A DNA stretch of 64,000 nt from Streptomyces koelreuteriae. GTDB lineage: Bacteria > Actinomycetota > Actinomycetes > Streptomycetales > Streptomycetaceae. Where the stretch lies: NCBI RefSeq assembly GCF_018604545.1, contig NZ_CP075896.1, positions 8,246,001-8,310,000 on the forward strand. Direction: 5' to 3'. The translations under genes and the position numbers were made by a program. How positions within the stretch are numbered: position 1 is the first letter of the stretch; every line of letters begins with the position of its first letter. Under the pieces are notes generated by a model. The model did not search any database, was not told where the DNA came from, and saw only the letters and a program-made list of their open reading frames with translations. Shown one piece after another: positions 1 to 7,446 of this stretch.

Positions 1-1
1 G

Positions 2-277
2 GCCGCCGTCACCGCCGCCGTCTGGGACATGTACGGGCCGCACGCCGAGGAGCACACCGCGGAACTCACCCGGCTCTTCGCCCACGAGCTCGGATACGCG
101 CCGGAGACTCTCACCGCCTATCAGGCGGCGTACGCCCTCACCACCTACGACGTCTTCGGTCCGGACGACAGCGACGGACACTTCCGCTGGTGCGTCGAAC
201 AGCTGCGCCGCAACGCCGTGTTCAACGCCCAACGCGGCGGCCCCGGCCCGCGCGACGGGGCCGCCGCAGCCGATTGA
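2..277 (+). CDS. C-terminal fragment of a cut gene, possibly a phosphotransferase
   Basis: The reading frame is open from the window edge and ends at a TGA, so only the last 91 or so residues are visible. The piece is predicted to be helical and contains TTYDVF and DGHFRWCVEQLRR. These recall the tail of aminoglycoside/choline-type phosphotransferases, which often end with a DGHFRWC-like helix, but no kinase motif lies inside the window, so this is a weak assignment. It may simply be an uncharacterised Streptomyces protein. The snapalysin gene starts 81 bases downstream on the same strand with its own strong ribosome binding site, so the two need not be co-transcribed. Confidence 0.55.
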   Translation, partial: AAVTAAVWDMYGPHAEEHTAELTRLFAHELGYAPETLTAYQAAYALTTYDVFGPDDSDGHFRWCVEQLRRNAVFNAQRGGPGPRDGAAAAD

Positions 278-358
278 CGGATTCACCTTCGGCTCCGCTG
301 GGCAGTGGGCCAGGAAATGTCATGAGCACGACTGCCTTCCCCCACAAGGAGGTCGATC

Positions 359-922
359 ATGCACGTCCGTAAGCTGACCGGCGGTCTGGCCGCTGCCCTG
401 GTGGTGTCCTTCTCCCTGGCCGGTGGCCAGGCCGTGGCCGCTTCTCCCGACGCGGAGGGTGCGGCCCTCGCCGCCCGTGTCCTCCTCTACGACGCCAGCG
501 GTTCCGCGGAGTTCAGGAGCGCGGTCGACCGGGGCGCGGCCATCTGGAACGAGAGTGTCGACGCCGTCGAGTTGCGGCCGGTCGCCGCCGGGCAACGCGC
601 GAACATCCGGGTCCTCGCGGACAACGGCTGGCCGCGCGCCCTGCCCACCACCCTGGGCAACGGAACCGTCTACATCGGGCGCCAGGCCGTGGACCAGGGC
701 TACAACACCATTCGCATCTCCGCCCACGAACTCGGACACATCCTGGGCCTGCCGGATCGCAAGCCCGGACCGTGCTCCAGCCTGATGTCCGGCTCCACCG
801 CGGGCACCGCGTGCACGAACCCGTATCCGAACGCGGCGGAGAAGTCAGAGGTCGAGGGGAACTTCGGCGGCGCCCTCGCCGGGCCGGCTCCGGTGGCACC
901 TGCCGGGGTGATCGTGGACTGA
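359..922 (+). CDS. snpA: Snapalysin-type secreted zinc metalloprotease (peptidase family M7)
   Basis: This is a small secreted neutral protease of the kind Streptomyces uses on milk and other proteins. The 187-residue product starts with a Sec signal peptide (basic MHVRK, hydrophobic core, AVAA cleavage near residue 28). At residues 123-133 it carries HELGHILGLPD, the HExxHxxGxxD zinc motif with Asp as third ligand that defines family M7. Cys139 and Cys152 can form the expected disulfide. The length fits the family, and the propeptide is short. The ATG has a consensus AAGGAGG seven bases upstream. In several Streptomyces a divergent LysR gene (snpR) controls this protease. None is present here, because the upstream neighbour is an unrelated gene on the same strand. 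Confidence 0.93.
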   Translation: MHVRKLTGGLAAALVVSFSLAGGQAVAASPDAEGAALAARVLLYDASGSAEFRSAVDRGAAIWNESVDAVELRPVAAGQRANIRVLADNGWPRALPTTLGNGTVYIGRQAVDQGYNTIRISAHELGHILGLPDRKPGPCSSLMSGSTAGTACTNPYPNAAEKSEVEGNFGGALAGPAPVAPAGVIVD

Positions 923-950
923 CACCTGCCGCACCACACCTGAGGACGGT

Positions 951-985
951 CGAACGCCCGCCCGCGTACACGGGGCGGGCGTTCG
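951..985. terminator. Bidirectional terminator hairpin between convergent genes
   Basis: CGAACGCCCGCCC and GGGCGGGCGTTCG form a perfect 13-bp stem with a 9-base loop. It sits between the stop of the protease gene and the stop of the convergent hydrolase gene, so it can serve both. There is no clear T-tract, as is usual for Streptomyces. Confidence 0.85.
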
Positions 986-1012
986 CGCGTCGGGCCCCCT
1001 CCGGCTCATGTT

Positions 1013-1810
1013 CTACCGGGCGTGCTCAAGCGCCCAGTCGAGGGCCTGGTCGGCGACCTCCTCCCAGCCGGGTGCCGCCGGGAGCAGATGCGGCATGCCC
1101 GGGATCTCCCTGATCTCGGTGACCGTGTTCGACTTGTAGTGCCGGGCGTTGGACTGCTGCACCTTGGGCGGCATCAGGTGGTCCTTCTCCGCCGAGACGA
1201 ACAGCAGCGGCGCACGGGCGTCGTTGTGGTAGTCGACGTAGGTGCTCTGGTGGCCGGGGCGCAGGGTGGCCAGGGCGCTGTCCCAGAAGATGGCGCCGGA
1301 GGCGGGGATCGCGTACCGCTCGTACAGGGCCTTCGACTCCTCTTCCGAGAAGGTGTTGGTGAAGGCGTAGTGCCACTGCTCGGCGGTCAGACCGACCGCG
1401 CGATGCCGGTTGGCCGGGTTCTTCAGGACCGGGAAGGCCGCCTTGATCTGTGTCAGCGGCACGACGGCGACGCCCTCCGTGGGCGCGGAGCACATGGCCA
1501 CCCCGGCCGCGCCCAGGCCGCGGTCCAGCAGGAGCTGGACGAACACGCCGCCGGCGGAGTGGCCGATCAGGATGGGTGGCTTGTCCAGGGCCCGGACCTC
1601 CTGCTCCAGGCCTGCGACGATCTCCTCGACGGTGACCTTCTCGATGGGCGCGGTGTCGGCGTTGAGCGACTCGACCTCCACCTCGAAGCCGGGGTAGGCG
1701 GGCGCGATGACGCGGTAGCCGCGCTTCTTGTAGTGGTCGATCCAGTGTTCCCAGCTGCGGGGTGTCACCCAGAAGCCGTGGATGAGGACGATGGTGTCCG
1801 GGGTGCTCAT
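1013..1810 (-). CDS. Alpha/beta hydrolase (cytosolic)
   Basis: The 265-residue protein has the alpha/beta-hydrolase order: an oxyanion HGF motif at residues 11-13, the nucleophile elbow GHSAGG with Ser85, an acid in VSAEKDHLMPP, and His in GMPHLLPA. It has no signal peptide, so it should act in the cytosol on an unknown ester or related substrate. It is the last of three consecutive minus-strand hydrolase genes and begins 24 bases after the preceding one, so co-transcription is likely. Family membership is clear but the substrate cannot be read from the sequence. Confidence 0.85.
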   Translation of the reverse strand: MSTPDTIVLIHGFWVTPRSWEHWIDHYKKRGYRVIAPAYPGFEVEVESLNADTAPIEKVTVEEIVAGLEQEVRALDKPPILIGHSAGGVFVQLLLDRGLGAAGVAMCSAPTEGVAVVPLTQIKAAFPVLKNPANRHRAVGLTAEQWHYAFTNTFSEEESKALYERYAIPASGAIFWDSALATLRPGHQSTYVDYHNDARAPLLFVSAEKDHLMPPKVQQSNARHYKSNTVTEIREIPGMPHLLPAAPGWEEVADQALDWALEHAR

Positions 1811-1834
1811 GGCTGCTGTTCCTTCCGGAGGGTC

Positions 1835-2668
1835 TCAGCGGGTGGCGCGGTACGCGGCCTCGATCTGCCGCACGACGGCGTCCGGCCGGGACATCATCAC
1901 GACGTGCGAGGCACCCTTCACTTCTACGGTCCTGCTGCCGGCCCGACCGGCCATGAACCGCTGAAGGGCGGGCGGAATGACACGATCGGCTCCGGCGACG
2001 ACGTACCAGGAGGGCAGGCTCCGCCACGCCGGTACACCGCTGGGGCCCGCCAGCCCGCCCACGCTGCCGGGGCGCTGGGAGACCGCCATCACCCCGGTGC
2101 TGGCGCGTGGCAGGTCCTGGGCGAAGACGTCGTGGAACTTCGCCGGATCGATGGAGCCTTCGGCGTCGGAGCCGTCCGGCAGCGGACGGAGCACCAGTGC
2201 GTCCTCCAGCCTGCTGCCGGGAAACTTGCGGGCGAGCTGCAACGCGCTCTCGCCCTCGTCGGGCGCGAAGGCGGCGACGTAGACGAGCGCCTTGACGTGG
2301 GCGTGGCCCCGGGCGGCGTTGGTGATGACCTCGCCACCGTAGGAGTGGCCGACGAGGATCACCGGACCGGAGAGGCCGGCGAGGATGCCGGAGAGGTAGG
2401 CGGCGTCACCTGCCGGATCGCGCAGCGGGTTGGCCGGGGCGAGGACCTGGTGACCGGCCTTGAGCAGCCGCGCGGTGACGGCGTTCCAGCCGGACGCGTC
2501 GGCGAAGACGCCGTGGACGAGGACGACGGTCGCCTTGGCGCCCGACCGGTCGGCACCGGCACCGGTACCGGCTGCGGCGGGTGTGGCCGCGGCCCCGAGC
2601 GTCAGGGCGCCGCCCGCCGCGATCAGCCCGCCGAGCACGCCGCGGCGGGACCGGCCTTCGGGAATCAT
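1835..2668 (-). CDS. Tat-exported alpha/beta hydrolase
   Basis: The N-terminus RSRRGVLGGLIAAGG followed by an alanine-rich stretch is a twin-arginine export signal, with a likely cleavage after TPAAA near residue 33. The mature part is a compact alpha/beta hydrolase: VHGVFADAS oxyanion region, GHSYGG elbow with Ser109, AGADRVIPP acid region, and His in KGASHVVMM. It resembles the extracytoplasmic esterase/EstC-like group found widely in actinomycetes. It lies between two other hydrolase genes on the same strand. A run of short direct repeats fills the gap to the upstream gene. Confidence 0.87.
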   Translation of the reverse strand: MIPEGRSRRGVLGGLIAAGGALTLGAAATPAAAGTGAGADRSGAKATVVLVHGVFADASGWNAVTARLLKAGHQVLAPANPLRDPAGDAAYLSGILAGLSGPVILVGHSYGGEVITNAARGHAHVKALVYVAAFAPDEGESALQLARKFPGSRLEDALVLRPLPDGSDAEGSIDPAKFHDVFAQDLPRASTGVMAVSQRPGSVGGLAGPSGVPAWRSLPSWYVVAGADRVIPPALQRFMAGRAGSRTVEVKGASHVVMMSRPDAVVRQIEAAYRATR

Positions 2669-2685
2669 CGAGTGGTTCCTTCCGG

Positions 2686-2769
2686 AGTCAGGAGTGAGGA
2701 GCCAGGAGTGAGAAGTCAGGAGTGAGACGTCAGAAGCCAGAAGTCGCCCTGAGACGTCAGGAGTTGAGG
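2686..2769. repeat. Imperfect tandem repeat of about 13-15 bases (GTCAGGAGTGAG-like)
   Basis: Six degenerate units resembling GTCAGGAGTGAGA follow each other between the two hydrolase genes. The array starts 18 bases before the Tat-hydrolase start codon and runs into the last codons of the upstream hydrolase. Units include AGTCAGGAGTGAGGA, GCCAGGAGTGAGAA and GTCAGGAGTGAGAC. The purine-rich composition differs from the surrounding GC-rich coding DNA. It probably arose by slippage. No function is evident. Confidence 0.75.
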
Positions 2770-3581
2770 AAGTCGAGCAGGTCCGCTCCGAGCCGCTCCT
2801 TGTGCGTGTCCGTGATGCCGTGCGGAGCGCCCGCGTAGACCTTGAGCGTCGCGTTCTTGATGCGCGCCGCCGACGCCTTGCCGCCCACCTCGAACGGCAC
2901 GATCTGGTCGTCGTCGCCGTGGATGACGAGCGTGGGGACGTCGATGGCGTCCAGGTCCCGGCGGAAGTCGGTGGCGGAGAAGGCGGCGACGCACTCGTGG
3001 GCGTTCCGGTGCCCGGCCTGCAGTCCCTGGAGCCAGAAGGCGTCGCGGACGCCCTGGGAGACGGCGGCGCCGGGGCGGTTGTTGCCGAAGAACGGCCCGT
3101 CGGCCAGATCGCGGTAGAGCTGTGACCGGTCGGCGAGCGAACCGGCCCGGATCGCGTCGAACACCTCGACCGGCAGCCCGCCCGGGTTGTCGTCGGTCCT
3201 GAGCATGAGCGGCGGTACGGCGGAGACCAGGACGACCTGGGCGACCCGGGCGGTGCCGTGCCGGCCGACGTAGCGGGCGACCTCGCCGCCGCCCGTCGAG
3301 AACCCGACCAGCGTGATGTCGCGCAGGTCGAGCGTGTCGATGAGGGCGGCCAGATCGTCGGCGTAGGTGTCCATCTCGTTGCCGGTCCAGGTCTGCTCGG
3401 AACGTCCGTGTCCGCGTCGGTCGTGCGCGATCGCGCGGAATCCGTGGGTGGCCAGGAGCAGTTGCTGGGCTTCCCAGCTGTCGGCGTTCAGCGGCCAGCC
3501 GTGACTGAGCACGACCGGGCGGCCCTCGCCCCAGTCCTTGTAGTGGAGGTGCGCTCCGTCGGCTGCGGTGACGAATGGCAT
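2757..3581 (-). CDS. Cofactor-free haloperoxidase/perhydrolase-like alpha/beta hydrolase
   Basis: The 274-residue protein matches the non-heme chloroperoxidase-like branch of alpha/beta hydrolases. It has LSHGWPLNADSW after the first strand, HDRRGHGRS, the elbow GFSTGGGE with Ser95, the acid in HGDDDQIVPFE, and the catalytic His in AGAPHGITDTH. Such enzymes are esterases that can form peracids in carboxylate buffer, and the physiological substrate is usually unknown. The protein is cytosolic. It is the first gene of the three-hydrolase run and is divergent from the AraC regulator, which makes it the most likely local target of that regulator. Confidence 0.88.
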   Translation of the reverse strand: MPFVTAADGAHLHYKDWGEGRPVVLSHGWPLNADSWEAQQLLLATHGFRAIAHDRRGHGRSEQTWTGNEMDTYADDLAALIDTLDLRDITLVGFSTGGGEVARYVGRHGTARVAQVVLVSAVPPLMLRTDDNPGGLPVEVFDAIRAGSLADRSQLYRDLADGPFFGNNRPGAAVSQGVRDAFWLQGLQAGHRNAHECVAAFSATDFRRDLDAIDVPTLVIHGDDDQIVPFEVGGKASAARIKNATLKVYAGAPHGITDTHKERLGADLLDFLNS

Positions 3582-3882
3582 GGGAACTCTCCCGGTGGCA
3601 GGGGATCTTCCGGCTCATCGATCAGTGGCTCTGCGGAACGTGAAGCAGTGGTGAAGGGGAGCATCGCACGGGCGCCGACCCGGCGGCTGTGCCCTGTGTG
3701 CCGGAGCCTTGCCCCTCTGTGCCACGACGCTCTCGGGCATCGCACCCGACGGTGGACCGCGTAACGGAGCCGCCGAGTCAGGTGTCCGATGAACCCACCT
3801 TTGTCGCGAGTGGCTCGCACGCCGCAGACTTCTCCTCGGGGAAGCAGCGGCGACGGGCCGCTACCGCAGCCTGGGAGGCGCC
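3582..3882. other. Divergent intergenic region, hydrolase / AraC regulator
   Basis: These 301 bases hold the 5' sides of two divergent genes. Visible are an inverted repeat CGGGcatcgcaCCCG near 3736-3750, an echo of the same GCATCGCAC about 75 bases earlier, and a GGGAGG ribosome binding site at 3873-3878 for the regulator. I see no convincing -10/-35 pair and no small gene. Confidence 0.5.
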
Positions 3883-4872
3883 GTGCTGGTTCTCGACACC
3901 GACGGCTTACCCGCCGCCGACCGCTACGAGGCTCTGCGCACCGTGGTCGCGCGGGAGGGCGGAGTCGACGTCGTCGAGGAGGACGAACCGGCGCCGACGA
4001 TGTGGAAGCGGCTGGAGGTCTGGCACATCGGTCCCCTCACCCTGTTCGACACCCGCGGCACGGGGGCGCGCTTCGTGCGCTCCTATCGCAAGACGCGCCG
4101 CGAACTGGTGGACACCGTCTCGATCATGACGCAGGCCGAAGGGTTCGGCACGGGGGCCTACGGCTGCGACGGATATCAGCGGCGGCTGGGGCCGGACGGC
4201 GTCGGCCTGAGTCCCCACATGGTCGCCTCACACGAGTACGGATGGTCGGGCACCGGCCGCTCGGTGGCCTTCTCGCTCGACATCGCCCATCTCGCCCTGC
4301 CCGTCGACACGGTGCGGGCCGCCGTCCCGCTGTTGCACCACAGCCCCGTCGAACCGCTGCTGGTGCAGCACATCCGCGGGCTGCGCCGGCACGCGGACCG
4401 GTTCAGCGGCGGCCCCGAGGCGGAAGCCCTCGCCGCCGCGACCGTGCACCTCACCCGGGCTCTGATCGTCTCGGCCGCCGGAGACGATCCCACGCGCCGG
4501 GAGGTGGCGCGGGAGACCCTGTTCACCCGGGTCCTGGCCTATCTGCGCGCACATCTCACCGAGCCGGATCTCACACCGCAGCGCGTCGCCCGGGCGCACG
4601 GCATCTCCGTGCGCACCCTCTACCGGTTGTGCGAGGAAGGCGGACTGAGCCTCGAGAAATGGGTCATCCGCCGTCGTCTCGAGGGCGCCCGCGAGGACCT
4701 GGCAGCGGCGGAACAGGCCCATCGCACGGTGGAAGCCATCGCCCGCTCCTGGGGCTTCGCTCATCCCGCCCACTTCTCCCGCCGCTTCCGCGAGACCTAC
4801 GGCACCAGCCCCAGCGAATGGCGGCGGCACTCCCGGGACGATCTGTCCCGTCGTGCGGCGCCTCCACCGTGA
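3883..4872 (+). CDS. AraC-family transcriptional regulator with a TTA codon
   Basis: The 329-residue protein has a variable ligand-type N-terminal half and a C-terminal AraC DNA-binding domain with two helix-turn-helix units. The first is around RVARAHGISVRTLYRLCEEGG; the second ends in FAHPAHFSRRFRETYGTSPSEWRR. The GTG start follows GGGAGG by four bases, and the N-terminal LDTDGLPAADRYEALR fits family members, supporting this start. Codon 9 (3907-3909) is TTA, the rare leucine codon read by the bldA tRNA, so translation may be tied to development. It is divergent from the hydrolase run and convergent with the lasso operon. It could regulate either, and the hydrolases are the conventional guess. 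Confidence 0.9.
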   Translation: MLVLDTDGLPAADRYEALRTVVAREGGVDVVEEDEPAPTMWKRLEVWHIGPLTLFDTRGTGARFVRSYRKTRRELVDTVSIMTQAEGFGTGAYGCDGYQRRLGPDGVGLSPHMVASHEYGWSGTGRSVAFSLDIAHLALPVDTVRAAVPLLHHSPVEPLLVQHIRGLRRHADRFSGGPEAEALAAATVHLTRALIVSAAGDDPTRREVARETLFTRVLAYLRAHLTEPDLTPQRVARAHGISVRTLYRLCEEGGLSLEKWVIRRRLEGAREDLAAAEQAHRTVEAIARSWGFAHPAHFSRRFRETYGTSPSEWRRHSRDDLSRRAAPPP

Positions 4873-5263
4873 TCAGCGTCCGGTAGGCGGCGGTGTCCGG
4901 GGGTTCACCGACGGGGCGGCCGTCCGCCTCCACCCAGGCGTGGGCGGCGAAGGGTGCGGTGCGCACCCCGGAGCACCAGGTGGGCCAGTGGCCCCGCATC
5001 CGGCACAGCAAGGCGGTGGCCAGGGAGCGTGGGAGGCAGTAGCGGCCCGCGCACAGGGTGCTGACGGCGGTCACGTCCTGCCGGGCCCGGAGCGCCTCGT
5101 CGTAGCGGGCAGGCCGGGCGCCGCGGCGGGCCAGGCGCAGGGCGGTGCGGATGCGGCGGGGCGGCAGGAGCGCGATGAGCCGGGCGGCGGCGACGGCGGT
5201 GCGGGCGGCGATACGGCGGCTCACCGGCGGCCGGACGCCGCCGGTGTCCAGGACCTGGCTCAC
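4664..5263 (-). CDS. Lasso peptide B2 protein: leader peptidase (transglutaminase-like fold)
   Basis: In actinobacterial lasso clusters the B2 protein cleaves the leader from the precursor, helped by B1. This 199-residue protein carries Cys76 in CLPRSLA, His108 in AHAWVEADG and an Asp at 114 or 123. This is the Cys-His-Asp layout of lasso leader peptidases, and the 32-residue Cys-His spacing also fits McjB. The GTG start overlaps the B1 stop (GTGA). The recognised domain ends near residue 133 (RTLITVE). The last 65 or so residues are low-complexity and Arg/Gly/Pro-rich. They run 209 bases into the 3' end of the convergent AraC gene, so a lost stop or frameshift near 4,870 is possible. Confidence 0.87.
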   Translation of the reverse strand: MSQVLDTGGVRPPVSRRIAARTAVAAARLIALLPPRRIRTALRLARRGARPARYDEALRARQDVTAVSTLCAGRYCLPRSLATALLCRMRGHWPTWCSGVRTAPFAAHAWVEADGRPVGEPPDTAAYRTLITVEAPHDGTDRPGSAAAIRWGWCRRSRGSGGRSGRDERSPRSGRWLPPCDGPVPPLPGPRGRPRDDGG

Positions 5264-5517
5264 GAGGCGGTCACCAGCGCTTCCTTGAGGAGGTGGTCGA
5301 GCAGGGCGGTGACGTCGGCGGCGGCGCGCTCACGGTTCACCGGGCGGGTCGAGGCGAGGCGGTCGGCCACCTCGTCCGGTGCGGCGCCGTCGAGGAGCGC
5401 CGTGACGACGAGTGCGCCGGTGCCGTTGAGCTGCCAGTACCGGCCGGTGCGCTCGTCGAGCAGCACCATGCCGTCGCCGGTGGCGCAGGCGGTGACATCA
5501 GGGCGAAGTCGGTGCAA
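5260..5517 (-). CDS. Lasso peptide B1 protein: leader-binding RRE (PqqD-like)
   Basis: B1 is the recognition element that holds the precursor leader and presents it to the peptidase B2 and cyclase C. The 85-residue product shows the PqqD-fold signature VLLDERTGRYWQLNGTG, followed by the helical LDGAAPDEVADRL and a C-terminal winged helix. I chose the TTG at 5515-5517 because it lies seven bases after AGGAG and gives the usual B1 length. An ATG 30 bases upstream is possible but adds an unrelated Arg-rich tail. The gene overlaps the end of the cyclase gene by 20 bases and the B2 start by four, so translation is coupled. Confidence 0.88.
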   Translation of the reverse strand: MHRLRPDVTACATGDGMVLLDERTGRYWQLNGTGALVVTALLDGAAPDEVADRLASTRPVNRERAAADVTALLDHLLKEALVTAS

Positions 5518-7354
5518 CGTCCTTCTCCTGTGCGTCGTGTCGGGCATCGTGGTGTTCCAGGTCGCGCAGCCACGCTTCCGCGCCGAGGGTGGCCTCCAGT
5601 TCCGGGGCCCCGCCGGTGAGGAGTTGCGGCGAGAGCAGTGCCCGGCGCAGCTCATCGGCGTCGGCCACGCCCGCGGCCACCAGCCGGGAGTCCTCGGCCC
5701 AGGCGGCCAGGGTGCGCCGCTGTCGCCGCAGGCCCTCCCGCCACTCGGCCCCGCAGTGGTCCTTGGTGGTCCGGCACAGGATGTGGTCGGGGACCAGTCC
5801 GTTCATGGCGGCGGCGAGCAGCGGCTTGTACGACCACGGGGTCGACGCCTCGTGCGGGCGTGCGGCGAGAGCGGCGTCGATGACGGCGTCGTCGCAGAAC
5901 GGCGTATGGGCGGGCAGGCCCGCGAGCGCTGCGCGGTGGCTGAGGGGCCCGGCGGCCCGGCCTGCCTGGCGCACCATGGCGATCCAAGCGTGCCGGCCAC
6001 GGTCGCGGTGCAGCGGCTCGGCCCGGTGCGCCGCCGCCCGCAACTGCTCGCGGCAGAGCTCGACCGCCTGTGCGCTCGCCCACGCCGGGAGCCGCGGGCC
6101 CGGGCCCCAGCCCAGCGGGGTCGGTGCCGCCGGCGCGATCAGGTGCTCTGCGGCCTGGGTGAGCCACGCCGCGTACGAGCGGCCGTCCACCAGGGCGCGC
6201 ACCATCGCCCCGAGCGGCCATCGGTGCCGCGCGCGACGCCCGGCGGCGTGCCTGAGCCCGGTCGTCGGCGAATGCCGCAGCAGCGCGTGCAGATAGGCGG
6301 GCGGCGGCTGCACGACTTGGTCCCCGCCGTGCCCCGACAGCCGCAGTCCGGCCCCGCGCGTGAGCATGGCCTCGGCCAGGTGCCGCTGTTGTGCCCGGTC
6401 GCGCGGCGCCGCCGTCGGCTCGTCGGTGGGCTCACCGCGTACGTCGAGGCCGCTGAAGTGACCCGGCAGATCCGCGGAAGGGAACACCAGATGCTCGATG
6501 CCGGGCAGACGGGCGGCGGCGTGGTCCGCGTAGGCGCGGTCCTGGTTGGTGGGCGCGCTCCAGTCCAGAGTGACGGCGACCAGCCGCGCGCCCGCCTCGG
6601 CGGCCAGGAAGCACAGGGAGGTGGAATCCATACCGCCGGACAGATCCGCACCCGCCACCTCACCGGAGCCGACCCGCAGCGCGACCGCCCGGCGCAGTGC
6701 CTCCCTGAGACCGGCGGCGGCCTCGGCCGGCGGCAGTTCGGCCACGGGCGGCTGCCACCAGACGCGGGTACGCACCCTGCCGTCCGGCCCCGACTCCAGG
6801 GCCTGCCCCGGCTGCACGCCGTACACCCCGCCCCACAGCGCACCCCCGGCGAGCGGGTGCGGGACGCGGCCACCGGCCAGGTGCAGGGCCAGCCGCGCGG
6901 TGTCCGGCGCGGCTCCGGTCAGCCGGGCGAGCGTCAGGGAGCGGTCGGCGCACACCGTGCCCCCCTCCACCTCGGCCCGGAACACCCTCCGCTGCCCCGA
7001 GTGACTGCCCCGCACATACGTGTGCCCGGCGACCGAGGCGATGACATGGAAACAGCCGTGGGCGCCCGACAGGGCCGCCTCGATGTGCGCAGGATCGCCG
7101 ATCCGCCGGGCCCGTACGGCGAGTTGTCCGGCGTCGAGCGAGCAGGTGCCGGCGACGGCCAGCCGTACCGCACCGGCGGTGCAGACGGTCATCTCCTCGC
7201 CGGTCCAGCGGCCGGCCAGCCACGGCCGGCCGGAGGGATGCGGCACGACCCGGAGCGTGTCCGGGCGGGCGGTTTCCCGGAGTCGGGCCATGACGCGGGG
7301 GTGGAGGTCCCGGTCGGGGAGAACGACGAACCAGCAGCCCGGGGTGGAGTGCAT
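5498..7354 (-). CDS. Lasso peptide C protein: asparagine-synthetase-like macrolactam cyclase
   Basis: The C protein adenylates the side-chain carboxylate of an Asp or Glu in the core and joins it to the core N-terminus, closing the ring around the threaded tail. The 618-residue product has a degenerate N-terminal glutaminase-like domain and then the ATP-pyrophosphatase P-loop SGGMDST at 239-245. Further synthetase motifs are LSGHGGDQVVQ and SYKPLLAAAMNGLVP. The protein starts MHSTPG and lacks the N-terminal nucleophilic Cys of true Asn synthetase, as lasso cyclases do. The ATG follows a GGAG-type site. It lies 92 bases after the precursor gene, with a hairpin in the gap. Confidence 0.92.
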   Translation of the reverse strand: MHSTPGCWFVVLPDRDLHPRVMARLRETARPDTLRVVPHPSGRPWLAGRWTGEEMTVCTAGAVRLAVAGTCSLDAGQLAVRARRIGDPAHIEAALSGAHGCFHVIASVAGHTYVRGSHSGQRRVFRAEVEGGTVCADRSLTLARLTGAAPDTARLALHLAGGRVPHPLAGGALWGGVYGVQPGQALESGPDGRVRTRVWWQPPVAELPPAEAAAGLREALRRAVALRVGSGEVAGADLSGGMDSTSLCFLAAEAGARLVAVTLDWSAPTNQDRAYADHAAARLPGIEHLVFPSADLPGHFSGLDVRGEPTDEPTAAPRDRAQQRHLAEAMLTRGAGLRLSGHGGDQVVQPPPAYLHALLRHSPTTGLRHAAGRRARHRWPLGAMVRALVDGRSYAAWLTQAAEHLIAPAAPTPLGWGPGPRLPAWASAQAVELCREQLRAAAHRAEPLHRDRGRHAWIAMVRQAGRAAGPLSHRAALAGLPAHTPFCDDAVIDAALAARPHEASTPWSYKPLLAAAMNGLVPDHILCRTTKDHCGAEWREGLRRQRRTLAAWAEDSRLVAAGVADADELRRALLSPQLLTGGAPELEATLGAEAWLRDLEHHDARHDAQEKDVAPTSP

Positions 7355-7399
7355 GGGCCTCTCCAAGAGGGGGTGGGTGACCACGTGGGGGCGGACCGG

Positions 7400-7435
7400 G
7401 TACCGGCCCGCGGCGTGAGAGCCACGGACCGGTAC
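7400..7435 (-). promoter_or_regulatory. Stem-loop between lasso precursor and cyclase genes
   Basis: GTACCGG (7400-7406) and CCGGTAC (7429-7435) can pair across a 22-base loop, between the precursor stop and the cyclase start. Such hairpins after lasso precursor genes are thought to stabilise the short precursor mRNA or to attenuate downstream expression. The sequence shows only the inverted repeat; the role is inferred. Confidence 0.4.
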
Positions 7436-7446
7436 GAGGGTGTGGG

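Noticed and set aside
1022..2725. A long open frame on the plus strand opposite two hydrolase genes
   Set aside because: It is the mirror of two clear alpha/beta hydrolases, has Val/Gly/Asp-rich low-complexity sequence and no family motif. High GC makes such frames common.
2686..2769. CRISPR-like array
   Set aside because: Units are only 13-15 bases, directly adjacent with no spacers, degenerate, and there are no cas genes.
5260..5547. ATG at 5547 as start of lasso B1
   Set aside because: It adds ten residues unlike PqqD-type proteins and lacks a good ribosome site. The TTG at 5517 sits behind AGGAG and gives the normal length.
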